Assembly: GCA_965220955.1 (NCBI GenBank)
Contig: CBDCRK010000045.1
Span: 1-64,000 of the forward strand
DNA: 64,000 bases
From: CBDCRK01 sp965220955
GTDB taxonomy: Bacteria; Desulfobacterota; Binatia; Bin18; CBDCRK01
Reading direction: 5' to 3'
This document shows, in pieces, positions 34,214 through 41,451 of this stretch. How positions within the stretch are numbered: the stretch's first letter is position 1; the number at the start of each line of letters is the position of its first letter. The notes under the pieces were generated by a model. It saw only the letters and a list, made by a program, of their open reading frames with translations. It was not told the DNA's origin and ran no database searches. Both the position numbers and the translations under genes were made by a program.

Positions 34214-34698
34214 ATGGAACGACTCGAACCCGGAAAATCTTTTCCTACCCTAGCTGGTTCGGTAGTAGGTGGAGAAGAGATAACGTTGCCCCAGGATATC
34301 TCCAGCAAGTACGCTATTGTTCTCTCCTATCGGGCTTACTGGTGACCCTTTTGTGATCAGCAGTTAGCTGACTTCCAGAGCAATCTTGAAGCCTTGAAAG
34401 CCGTAGGGGCTGAGGTCTGCGCGCTTTCGACCGACCCTCTGGACAAGGCCCAAAGCACCGTTGATAAGCTTCACCTAACTTTTCCTGTCCTCTATGGATT
34501 AGACGGTCCAAAACTGCAGAAACCTTAGGTACCTGGTACGAGGAAAGGCGCAACATCATCCAACCCTCTGCCTTCATCGTCGGCCCTGACCGTAAGCTCC
34601 TCAGTGTTACGTACACTTCTGGTCCAGTCGGCCGTTTGGTAGCCAAAGACGCGCAGAGGCTGATTGCCTTCCTGGATAAGCAAAGCCAAGGAGGATAG
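34214..34698 (+). CDS. Peroxiredoxin-like protein with in-frame UGA at catalytic Cys (candidate selenoprotein)
   Basis: A strong GGAGGTGA precedes the ATG at 34214. The frame encodes an AhpC/TSA-like redoxin: LEPGKSFPTLAG, then YAIVLSYRAYW, a UGA codon (34343-34345, codon 44), PFCDQQLADFQSNL, VCALSTDP and FPVLYGLDGP. Homologues have W-C-P-x-C here, so UGA replaces the first (peroxidatic) Cys and leaves U-P-F-C. Reading continues well past UGA with family-typical sequence. A later frameshift in AAAA (34510-34513) is repaired by one added A and then gives TAETLGTWYEERRN...SGPVGRL, ending at TAG 34696-34698, about 161 residues in all. Alternatives: a nonsense mutation in a dying gene, supported by the frameshift. 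The exact Cys position, a SECIS-like hairpin and a selenium-related neighbour favour selenocysteine. Confidence 0.6.
34346..34375 (+). promoter_or_regulatory. Candidate bacterial SECIS hairpin after the UGA
   Basis: TCAGC (34357-34361) and GCTGA (34367-34371) pair perfectly around the loop AGTTA, whose second base is G. That G is 18 bases after the UGA. Bacterial SECIS elements as described for known selenoproteins have a G in the first two loop bases roughly 16-37 bases downstream of UGA, so placement fits. The stem is short (5 bp) and I have no folding energy. Confidence 0.45.
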
Positions 34699-34964
34699 CG
34701 GTCGGTTTCATCCCCACCTCAACCCTCCCCCATACCACCAGCACTTGCTGCGCTCTCAGGGCCATGTTGGGCGTCATGCCAATATGGCCCAGCGTGCTTA
34801 CCACCTCGGCCATCTCATTGCTGTGTCTCTGCTCGTGCAGCGGGGAAATGGGCACAACCCACTGTGCGCAAAAAGATCCTCTTCCCCTGGCTATATCTTG
34901 TCAAGCAGAGTTTACTTACTTAGTGTATCATAGAATGGTCTAGTGAGGAGGGAGGGTTGGTCTC
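34699..34964. other. Intergenic region without a supported gene
   Basis: A minus-strand open frame here (34607-34855) contains RHSNEMAEVVSTLGHIGMTP, which looks protein-like, but it has no ribosome binding site and its end overlaps the peroxiredoxin gene. It may be a fragment of an unknown gene. Otherwise this region only supplies the AGGAGG-type site before 34965. Confidence 0.3.
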
Positions 34965-35594
34965 ATGAAACGTTTATCTTGGGGAAACTTTTTTGCCCGC
35001 CGCCAACGTTGGGTTATCGTCCTTATAGGAGGTGCTCTCTGTGGAGTGCTCGCTTTTTCTGCTTGGGTAGGAACCCCCTCATATGCTCTCTATCGGATTA
35101 AGCGGGCGGTTGACACCCAGGATTTAGAGATTTTCAAGCATTATGTGGATCTGGATAGTGTTCTTAGCCACGCCCTGCAAGAAGTCGGAGGAAAGTTTTT
35201 CGACCAGGAGGCAACGGACGGTCCCAAGGATCGAATACCACAGCAATCCTCGCACAAAGGTTTGCTCAAGGGTCTGCTTAGACGTTTTGCCCCCGAGGTC
35301 AAAGGGCTGCTGCAGGACGGAGCTCGTCAGGTGGTTGAGCAGATGGTCACCCAACCTCGCGAGAAACCCCTTATCCCTTACCTGGCATTGGTAGCCGCTA
35401 TGTGGCAGGTACACAAGGAGGGACAGCAAGCGTTTCTACCGATCAAGACCAAGAAGGGCGATATAGTCGAAGTTATAATGAACAAGGCGTCAGAGGGTTA
35501 CTGGCGGGTGGTAGAAGTTATGAACGTTAAGGCGTTACTGGCAGAGATTAAACTGAAACGCCGTAGGGAGGTCCCCCTAGCATCTGACTCCTGA
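34965..35594 (+). CDS. DUF2939 domain protein, membrane-anchored
   Basis: The 209-residue protein has an N-terminal transmembrane anchor (WVIVLIGGALCGVLAFSAWV, about 16-35) followed by the DUF2939 pattern TPSYALYRIKRAVDTQDLEIFKHYVDLDSVLSHAL. The rest is expected to face the periplasm. The fold recalls nuclear-transport-factor-like or pilotin-like small domains, but no function is known. GGAGGGAGGG lies upstream of the ATG. It is between the UGA-containing peroxiredoxin and the molybdenum hydroxylase accessory gene, all on the plus strand. Confidence 0.75.
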   Translation: MKRLSWGNFFARRQRWVIVLIGGALCGVLAFSAWVGTPSYALYRIKRAVDTQDLEIFKHYVDLDSVLSHALQEVGGKFFDQEATDGPKDRIPQQSSHKGLLKGLLRRFAPEVKGLLQDGARQVVEQMVTQPREKPLIPYLALVAAMWQVHKEGQQAFLPIKTKKGDIVEVIMNKASEGYWRVVEVMNVKALLAEIKLKRRREVPLASDS

Positions 35595-35640
35595 ACTGCC
35601 AGTAAGTTATTCCTTGGTTGATCTTTAAACCTTCATTCCT

Positions 35641-35672
35641 CATCTCCTGGAGAGAGGGAGTTAGGGGGAGGA
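35641..35672. repeat. Partial copy of the dispersed CTCC/GGAGAGAGGGAG repeat
   Basis: CATCTCCTGGAGAGAGGGAG followed by TTAGGGGGAGG resembles half of the repeat inserted in addA at 26717-26757. It lies between two plus-strand genes, and its G-rich end is close to the start of the next gene. Confidence 0.5.
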
Positions 35673-35682
35673 AAGTTTATTT

Positions 35683-36498
35683 ATGGCCACTTCAGTCAAT
35701 ACTCTAGTTCTGATCAAAGGCGGCGGTGATGTAGGCTCGGCAGTAGCACATCTGCTCTACCGCTCGGGTTACCTGCCGGTTATAGTTGAAGGCCCACATC
35801 CGGCAACGGTACGCAGGCGAATGTCCTATGCCCAAGCAGTGTTTGACGGAGAGGCCGAGTTGGAAGGCATTCGGGGTGAGCGGGTAGATTCTATTAATAC
35901 TCTTCAAGCGCTTCTGCCCTGGGGCAAGGTTATTCCTGTGTTTGTGGGCTCGGCGAGCGTGGTGCTGGAAGCGCTTCAGCCAGAAGTGGTGGTGGACGCG
36001 CGTATGCGCAAAAGGGAACGAGCGGAACCCCAGCTAGAGGAAGCCCCTTTGGTGATCGGACTTGGTCCCGGGTTTCGTGCTCAGGAAGTGGTGCATGTGG
36101 TCATCGAGACAAACAGGGGTCCTCATCTCGGCCGTGTGATTACTGAGGGAGAAGCAGAGAGCTATACCGGGGAGCCGGTCGCCATTGAGGGATACAAGCG
36201 AGAACGGTACATATATGCCCCCTGTGACGGTGTGTTCAAAACAAAGCTTGATATGGGCACATTTGTTCAGGCAGGGGAGGTTGTAGGCCGAATCGGTGAG
36301 CGTAAACTCCGGGTAGAAGTGTCGGGGATTATCCGAGGAATTACCAGGAGTGGTGTACGGATAAAAATGGGTACAAAGGTAGTGGACGTTGATCCCCGTG
36401 GGAAGGAGGAGTTAATCGCCGGCATTGGCGAGCGTTCCCGGCGCATTGCCGAGGGAGTACTGGAAGCAATCCACAGGTGGGAGGACAACAAAAGCTAA
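35683..36498 (+). CDS. yqeB: Selenium-dependent molybdenum hydroxylase system protein (EF2563/YqeB family)
   Basis: The 271-residue protein has an N-terminal Rossmann-like segment (NTLVLIKGGGDVGSAVAHLLYRSG) and the conserved DARMRKR and GLGPGF...VHVVIETNRGPHLGRVI blocks of the EF2563 family. It ends in a barrel-sandwich-like C-terminal part (YAPCDGVF, GTFVQAGEVVGRIGERK). Family members are genomic markers of the selenium-dependent molybdenum hydroxylase trait, which needs selenophosphate from SelD but not selenocysteine. It does not itself prove that the organism inserts selenocysteine, but shows selenium use. No hydroxylase subunit lies in the window. Confidence 0.85.
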   Translation: MATSVNTLVLIKGGGDVGSAVAHLLYRSGYLPVIVEGPHPATVRRRMSYAQAVFDGEAELEGIRGERVDSINTLQALLPWGKVIPVFVGSASVVLEALQPEVVVDARMRKRERAEPQLEEAPLVIGLGPGFRAQEVVHVVIETNRGPHLGRVITEGEAESYTGEPVAIEGYKRERYIYAPCDGVFKTKLDMGTFVQAGEVVGRIGERKLRVEVSGIIRGITRSGVRIKMGTKVVDVDPRGKEELIAGIGERSRRIAEGVLEAIHRWEDNKS

Positions 36499-36519
36499 GA
36501 GGACACAATGCCGTTTTCC

Positions 36520-37266
36520 TTACATGCCTACCCCACCGTCTACCGGAATTACTGCGCCAGTGATATAGCGGGCTGCAGGAGAGAGGAAGAAAACGACCAC
36601 AGGGGCAATGTCCTCCACAGTACCGAAGCGCTGGAGAGGAATCCTCTCTAGTAGCTTTTCTTTGTATTTGCCCTCCAAGTTGGCAGTCATATCGGTGTCG
36701 ACAAAACCCAGAGCCAGGGCATTGACGGTAATGCCAATCCTGCCAACTTCCTTGGCAAGAGCCTTAGTGAGGCCAATAACCCCAGCTTTAGAGGCAGAGT
36801 AGTTGACCTGCCCAGGTAGACCAACCGTACCACTTACGGAAGTGATATTAAGGATAGAACCACTTTTTGCCCGCATCATTGGAGCGATTGTTGCTTTACA
36901 GAAATTGAAGACACCAGTTAGATTGGTATTGATCACTTCCTGCCAATCCTGAAAACTCATGAAGGCGAGGAGTTTATCTTTGGTTACCCCAGCGTTGTTC
37001 ACAAGAAAGTCGATCTTTCCCAGCTCATCCTTAACTCTCTTGACCAAGTCTTTGACCCTGTCAAAGTCTGTAGCGTCGACCTGAAAGCTCAAGGCTTTGA
37101 CTCCCAACTCTTCAACTTCATGGGTAAGTTTCTCTGCTAGATCATTGCTGCGCTGGAAATTAAACGCGATGTGGCAGCCCCTCCGGGCTAGCTCCAAAAC
37201 AATTTCCCGGCCGATCCCGCGGGTTCCGCCGGTCACAATCGCCACCTTGTCAGCAAATTCTCTCAC
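36520..37266 (-). CDS. fabG: 3-oxoacyl-ACP reductase FabG-like SDR
   Basis: The 248-residue classical SDR has the cofactor motif TGGTRGIG (residues 10-17), the NNAG box (VNNAGVTKDKLL) and the catalytic set S in ITSVSG and YSASKAG. The pattern, including NALALGFVDTDM and ARYITGAVIPVDGGVGM, is FabG/PhaB-like and NADPH-dependent. It is immediately downstream of a class II aldolase on the same strand (20-base gap). Whether it serves fatty-acid or polyhydroxyalkanoate synthesis is not decidable. Confidence 0.9.
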   Translation of the reverse strand: MREFADKVAIVTGGTRGIGREIVLELARRGCHIAFNFQRSNDLAEKLTHEVEELGVKALSFQVDATDFDRVKDLVKRVKDELGKIDFLVNNAGVTKDKLLAFMSFQDWQEVINTNLTGVFNFCKATIAPMMRAKSGSILNITSVSGTVGLPGQVNYSASKAGVIGLTKALAKEVGRIGITVNALALGFVDTDMTANLEGKYKEKLLERIPLQRFGTVEDIAPVVVFFLSPAARYITGAVIPVDGGVGM

Positions 37267-37286
37267 GTTTTTCCTTTCCCTCGTCC

Positions 37287-37928
37287 CTACTTTTTCCTTT
37301 TCTCAAATTCCAGCCGCTCTTTTTTGATCACCTCTGCCGGGATAGGGATGGGCTTACCCATGAGGGAGGCAAGAATATGCACATGGGCTACTCGCTCCAC
37401 CAAATGACAGACGTGATAGGCATCGGCAAGATCCTCACCGCAGCAGATCTTGCCATGATTGGCAATGAATGCGGCCGCCCTTCCACCCAGGGCAACGGTC
37501 ACATTACGAGAGAGCTCTGGGCTCTGTGAGGGTGCATACTCTGCTACCTCTACTTGTCCGCCAACATAGTGAACTAGCTCTTCAACAATAGGTGGCAGAG
37601 GGAGATGAAGTGCCGCCAGTACGCTGGAATAAATGCCGTGGGTATGGAAAACTGCTCCCACATCGGGCCGGGCCTGGTAGATTGCCAGGTGTAACCTCCA
37701 TTCCACAGAGGGAGCCCTGCCTGTGACCGTAACTGCACCATCTAAGTCTAGGATCGGTACATCGTCAGCCTGCATCTCCTCATAGGGCAGGCTTGACGGA
37801 GTGATCGCAACCCTCTCTTCCCCAGGCACGCGGGAGCTGAGGTTTCCCGCAGTACCTACCACCAGCCCGTCGGTATGCATCTTGCGGGCAAAAGTCACTA
37901 GCTCTTGGCGAATTGTTTGCACCAGCAT
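37287..37928 (-). CDS. Class II aldolase/adducin family protein
   Basis: The 213-residue zinc aldolase-fold protein has TAGNLSSRV near the N-terminus, the zinc His motif VFHTHGIYSSVLAAL and a further His in NHGKICCGEDLADAYHVCHLVE. It resembles L-fuculose-phosphate aldolase and methylthioribulose-phosphate dehydratase. No discriminating residues allow the substrate to be named. It probably forms an operon with fabG downstream. Confidence 0.85.
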   Translation of the reverse strand: MLVQTIRQELVTFARKMHTDGLVVGTAGNLSSRVPGEERVAITPSSLPYEEMQADDVPILDLDGAVTVTGRAPSVEWRLHLAIYQARPDVGAVFHTHGIYSSVLAALHLPLPPIVEELVHYVGGQVEVAEYAPSQSPELSRNVTVALGGRAAAFIANHGKICCGEDLADAYHVCHLVERVAHVHILASLMGKPIPIPAEVIKKERLEFEKRKK

Positions 37929-38032
37929 AATGTCTTCCTAGACGAAATTTCTCATTGGCTCTGGCCTCTGCCTTTCAGTAGTGAAGTGCCACAGCTCTCC
38001 CGCTGCAAAGATAGACCAGAGGTCCTCCTTGG

Positions 38033-39118
38033 TCAAACGTCTTTCCCCCACCATTCGTGCCATGTTTTCCGGATAATCCTTAAAGCTCCATGCGTATCGG
38101 CTTCAGAGATACCGTAATGGGTAACCGCGCGAAAGCGGTCGCCGTGAACACGGTCGCCGTGAACACGGTCGCCGCCAATATCACCAATCTTTACCCCTTC
38201 ATGAGCAAGAGCCTGAGCAAAGGAAGGTTTCTCCGGCCGTCTGTTCTCGGTAGCAAAGATTACAATATTTGTCTGCACGGTTTCCGCATCAATACAGATC
38301 CCGGGCAGCTCAGCCAAACCCTCAGCCAGGATACGCGCTGTGTGATGATCTTCAGCCAGCCGTTCTACCATCTCGGTGAGCGCTACTATTCCTGCCGCAG
38401 AGATGACCCCGGCCTGGCGCATGCCGCCGCCTACCATCTTACGTATACGTCTGGCCCTGGCAATGAAATCCGCGTTCCCACATACAAGCGAACCCACAGG
38501 GGCAGAGAGACCTTTAGAGAGACAGAACTGTACGGAGTCCGCACTCCCAGTGAGATCGCTCACATCGCACCCCAGAGCCGTAGCTGCATTAAAGATACGT
38601 GAACCGTCAAGATGTATGGGCATCCCCTCACAGTCGGCGATCTCCCGCACGGAGTGAAGGTAGGCGGGCCTCAGAACTGTTCCCCCGCAGCGGTTGTGCG
38701 TGTTCTCCAGGCAGATAACCCCAGGGGGGGCATAGTGGACGTTAGTCCTGGCTGGCCGGATTGCTTCTGAGAGCGCAACTAAGTCCAGCTCACCAAAGCG
38801 ATTGGTAGCGACCGGATGGAACACCACCCCACCCAAGGCTGAAACCCCACCCACTTCAAAGTGAAAGATATGGGCCTGGTCGCCAAGGATTGCCTCATCT
38901 CCTCGTCGGCAATGGGCAAGAAGTGAAACCAGGTTTCCCATTGTACCACTCACAACAAGAAGTGCGGCTTCCTTTCCTGTCTTCTCCGCAGCCAGCGCCT
39001 CCAGACGGTTAACTGTGGGATCTTCGCCCAACACATCATCTCCCAGTTCTGCTCGATACATCGCCTCGCGCATTGCTGGGCTTGGCAGGGTCACAGTGTC
39101 GCTGCGTAAGTCGATCAT
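38033..39118 (-). CDS. ltaE: Low-specificity L-threonine aldolase
   Basis: The 361-residue PLP enzyme cleaves threonine or allo-threonine to glycine and acetaldehyde. It starts MIDLRSDTVTLPSPAMREAM, has the cofactor-pocket GTMGNLVSLLAH, the Asp/Arg segment HLDGSRIFNAA and the Schiff-base Lys in FCLSKGLSAPVGS. ATG 39118 has GGAGGT in front and is preferred to an upstream in-frame ATG at 39157. Near its C-terminus, DRVHGDRVHGDR is encoded by 15-base tandem repeats (38136-38174), an expansion in a surface loop between GVKIGDIGG and RAVTHYG. Confidence 0.92.
   Translation of the reverse strand: MIDLRSDTVTLPSPAMREAMYRAELGDDVLGEDPTVNRLEALAAEKTGKEAALLVVSGTMGNLVSLLAHCRRGDEAILGDQAHIFHFEVGGVSALGGVVFHPVATNRFGELDLVALSEAIRPARTNVHYAPPGVICLENTHNRCGGTVLRPAYLHSVREIADCEGMPIHLDGSRIFNAATALGCDVSDLTGSADSVQFCLSKGLSAPVGSLVCGNADFIARARRIRKMVGGGMRQAGVISAAGIVALTEMVERLAEDHHTARILAEGLAELPGICIDAETVQTNIVIFATENRRPEKPSFAQALAHEGVKIGDIGGDRVHGDRVHGDRFRAVTHYGISEADTHGALRIIRKTWHEWWGKDV
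38136..38174. repeat. 15-bp tandem repeat in threonine aldolase gene
   Basis: CGGTCGCCGTGAACA is repeated exactly twice (38136-38150, 38151-38165), with a partial third copy after it. It encodes the pentapeptide DRVHG repeated in frame. Confidence 0.8.
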
Positions 39119-39132
39119 AGTACACCTCCAGT

Positions 39133-39204
39133 GTAAGGGCGAAGCATTCATGAACATTTCCTATCGGCGCTTCTAAAACCGCTGGATGAATGCTTCGCCC
39201 TTAC
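39133..39204. repeat. Perfect 19-bp inverted repeat, GGGCGAAGCATT family
   Basis: GTAAGGGCGAAGCATTCAT (39133-39151) and ATGAATGCTTCGCCCTTAC (39186-39204) are exact reverse complements around a 34-base loop, between ltaE and the S4 protein gene. It would form a strong hairpin in transcripts and could serve as terminator for the S4 unit. A relative lies at 10042-10111. Confidence 0.75.
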
Positions 39205-39216
39205 TATATATCAATC

Positions 39217-39711
39217 CTACCTTCCACGGAGTCTCTCCAGCTGGCGACGCTCGCGTTTGGTAGGCCGGCCAAGGCCAGGCAAGCGGAAGGACGCTGGAGA
39301 GAGAAAGTCCAGGCGTTCTTCTCGCGGAGGTGGAGGTGGGGAGAAATCTTCATAAAGCAGCTGGGCCTGGGAAGCGGGGCCGCGTCGTTCAGAGAGAGCA
39401 AAGACCTTTAGCTCTTTGCGTCCGCTGAGGTGGGTGAAGGAGATCATATCGCCAATATGCACGGACTTATGGGGCTTGGCCGTATAGCCGTTTACCTCTA
39501 CCTCGCCCTTAGCGCATGCTTCCGCAGCCAGGGCCCGGCTCTTATAAAAGCGGGCTGCCCATAGCCAACGATCGATACGAACCACCGGGTGGCGAACCAC
39601 CGGGTGGCGAACCACCGGGCGACGGCCCGCTAATTGAGCGGTCTTTGGCTTTTCCACAATCAACTCTTGCCCTTTGAGTGCTTGCTTATTTTTCCCATGC
39701 TGGTGGGCCAA
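39217..39711 (-). CDS. RNA-binding S4 domain protein, Hsp15-like
   Basis: The 164-residue protein has an S4 RNA-binding domain in the middle: RIDRWLWAARFYKSRALA followed by GEVEVNGYTAKPHKSVHIGD, as in Hsp15/HslR, which rescues stalled 50S subunits carrying tRNA. The C-terminus is basic. The start is a TTG, overlapping the preceding gene by 26 bases. The pentapeptide VVRHP is repeated ahead of the S4 domain because of a 15-base tandem repeat at 39578-39622. It is the last gene of a three-gene minus-strand unit. Confidence 0.85.
   Translation of the reverse strand: MAHQHGKNKQALKGQELIVEKPKTAQLAGRRPVVRHPVVRHPVVRIDRWLWAARFYKSRALAAEACAKGEVEVNGYTAKPHKSVHIGDMISFTHLSGRKELKVFALSERRGPASQAQLLYEDFSPPPPPREERLDFLSPASFRLPGLGRPTKRERRQLERLRGR
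39578..39622. repeat. 15-bp tandem repeat in S4 protein gene (three units)
   Basis: CGAACCACCGGGTGG occurs twice exactly and once with two changes in direct tandem. Each unit contains the palindrome CCACC-G-GGTGG. It encodes HPVVR in frame and lies just before the S4 domain. Confidence 0.85.
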
Positions 39712-39994
39712 GCCTCCGGATCGCTTCTCCAGGAGAGTACGGAGATGAATAGTATCCCGCCTTATATCCGGATCCCAAGACGAGATCTTCCTGAGTCACC
39801 TCAACAAGGACGAAATCCTCTGGTTGTAGGTTTACCGGAGAATTTGCCATCTGCTGTGGCGGATCGCTAGAGTAGAAACGGTGAAGCCCCAGGTCGAGGG
39901 GCCAGATAAACGTGTCGAGTAGGCCCTCATAGGCCGGCTGTCCTCCTAGGGCCATGAAACGGTGTTCAGGACGGACAAACCATACTTTTGCCAT
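39686..39994 (-). CDS. Small conserved-looking hypothetical protein
   Basis: A product of about 102 residues starting AKVWFVRPEHRFMALGGQPAYEGLL, with the middle FIWPLDLGLHRFYSS. No family recognised. It contains no membrane segment or Cys motif. It lies between a P-loop ATPase and the S4 protein gene, with overlapping ends (the upstream ATPase stops at 40018 and an in-frame start at 40021 overlaps it). ATG 39994 with AGGAG nearby is the likelier start. Confidence 0.6.
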   Translation of the reverse strand: MAKVWFVRPEHRFMALGGQPAYEGLLDTFIWPLDLGLHRFYSSDPPQQMANSPVNLQPEDFVLVEVTQEDLVLGSGYKAGYYSSPYSPGEAIRRLGPPAWEK

Positions 39995-40017
39995 CTTTCT
40001 CCTCTCCGGGTTAGGGT

Positions 40018-40644
40018 TCACAGTGGTCCCTGCGTTAGCTGAACAGGGAGAACCTGTGTCAACCTGACAAGCAACCCCTCATCAGGTCTCAGTGCTAAGA
40101 TCTCCTCTGGACTCACCTTCCTCCCTACCAAGCGACTTAGGGCGTCCGCATTGAGGGAATCGACAGATAAAAGCAAGACAGCATCGTAGCAGCCAAACCG
40201 TAGCGCCTGAGGGGAGGAAAGGAATTCGATAACGTTAACCCCAGCGTTAAGCAGGAAAGTTACCATGCGTTCTACCCTAGGCTGCTCTGTCACGTTGTCG
40301 AATAAGAGAAGAGGAGCCCTAGCTCCTTGCAGAGCCTGCCCTACTTCTGTGAGCAGGGCTCGCTCAATAGCCGGAGGAAAGGAAAGAGAGGCTGGTAAGG
40401 GGATATAGGCAGCATGGGAGCGCAGCAGAAGACGGAACTGGACCTGAGTTTTTTTCCCCCGACGACCATCCACACATATCACCCTCCCATTGTCCCTGAT
40501 TTGCTGAAGAGAGAGACCTACAAGTAAACTGGTTTTGTCTGCGTCATTTCCTCCAAGCACTGCCACCCGACCATATAGCTCAGGAAAAAGGGGGCGCAAG
40601 ACTCCGTCTGTTTCCCGCTCTGCCTTCTGGTTTATCCCTTCCAT
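40018..40644 (-). CDS. P-loop ATPase with degenerate Walker A
   Basis: The 208-residue protein has a RecA-like core: a Walker A-like loop GGNDADKTSLLVG (about 31-43) in which the usual Gly before Lys is Asp, VICVDGRRGKK as a second strand, and Walker B-like APLLLFDNV. The D-K-T substitution would probably lower or alter nucleotide binding. It leads a three-gene minus-strand unit ending in an S4 RNA-binding protein, so an RNA- or ribosome-related role is a possibility. No specific family recognised. Confidence 0.6.
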   Translation of the reverse strand: MEGINQKAERETDGVLRPLFPELYGRVAVLGGNDADKTSLLVGLSLQQIRDNGRVICVDGRRGKKTQVQFRLLLRSHAAYIPLPASLSFPPAIERALLTEVGQALQGARAPLLLFDNVTEQPRVERMVTFLLNAGVNVIEFLSSPQALRFGCYDAVLLLSVDSLNADALSRLVGRKVSPEEILALRPDEGLLVRLTQVLPVQLTQGPL

Positions 40645-40770
40645 AACCTCTAGATACTAAAAAAGCATAATCGAAAAGTTTCTGCCACTGCACCCTCTTA
40701 TTGCTAGGGGTTCCTGAGGTTTCTCTTGTTCTTTGCTGCCATTTCATCTAAAAGAGAAAGGATCTCTCTT

Positions 40771-41004
40771 ATGATTGTCGATAATGAGACATTTTCTGAG
40801 TTAGAGGCAGCAGTTACTGAGGTTACCCAAGGTGTCGGGACGGCCGCACAACTGGTGCAAGGGTTGGGTCCGCAGACCGAGGAAGCCCAGGCATACATTG
40901 CTCGTCTTCTTTCCCAACTACTTGAAGTCCAGGTACAGGTAGGCCGTATGGGAGCGGTTCTAGAAGCCCTGAAAGAAGCAAACTTAAAAGAGGCCCAGGG
41001 TTAA
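40771..41004 (+). CDS. Small acidic coiled-coil-like protein
   Basis: The 77-residue helical, strongly acidic product (IVDNETFSELEAAVTEVTQG ... LEVQVQVGRMGAVLEALKEA) has no Cys and no membrane segment. A weak AAAGGATC precedes the ATG. It is divergent from the ATPase gene at 40644. Function unknown. Confidence 0.5.
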   Translation: MIVDNETFSELEAAVTEVTQGVGTAAQLVQGLGPQTEEAQAYIARLLSQLLEVQVQVGRMGAVLEALKEANLKEAQG

Positions 41005-41078
41005 CAATAGAGAGGTCCAGGCTGAGACAGGGCCAGGAGTCTCTCCGTTTTTTCCTGCCCCCTTGTCTAGCCAGCCCT

Positions 41079-41402
41079 TTAACTAAAAAAAAGCAGGGCA
41101 ACAGCCACGTAGGCCAGGCATCCCGTAATCACCGTAGAGTGGTAAAGGGAAAGCCTGACTGAGCCAATGTCCAGAATTGCCTCCCGGCCTTTCTGAACGC
41201 GCAGCACAGAAAACGCGAGTAGAGCCACGCCTAAGGCTATCATGGCAGGGTAAGTAGTGACACCTAGCGGTGTCCAGGTTGCATCCGATTCCAGGTATGG
41301 CCGCAGCCGTACAGCGGAGACCACTGCGGCCAGAAAAATCGAAAGGGCCGCTATTCCCATTCCTGCTAGTCGGTTGATGACATGTGGGTTTTCTTCTGTC
41401 AT
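41079..41402 (-). CDS. Three-helix membrane protein, possibly DUF202-like
   Basis: The 107-residue protein has three hydrophobic segments (about 10-27, 50-68 and 85-106) with a short charged loop VLRVQKGREAILDIGS. The layout resembles DUF202 (YidH-like) small membrane proteins, but key residues of that family are not certain. Downstream of the acetoacetate decarboxylase-like gene on the same strand. Confidence 0.5.
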   Translation of the reverse strand: MTEENPHVINRLAGMGIAALSIFLAAVVSAVRLRPYLESDATWTPLGVTTYPAMIALGVALLAFSVLRVQKGREAILDIGSVRLSLYHSTVITGCLAYVAVALLFFS

Positions 41403-41451
41403 GCCCTCACCTCTATCCTCCCCCTTTCAGAACAAGAAAGGATTCTCTGGG

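Noticed and set aside
34607..34855. Minus-strand frame of 82 codons beside the peroxiredoxin gene
   Set aside because: It looks partly protein-like, but it has no ribosome binding site, no known match by eye and overlaps the end of the redoxin gene.
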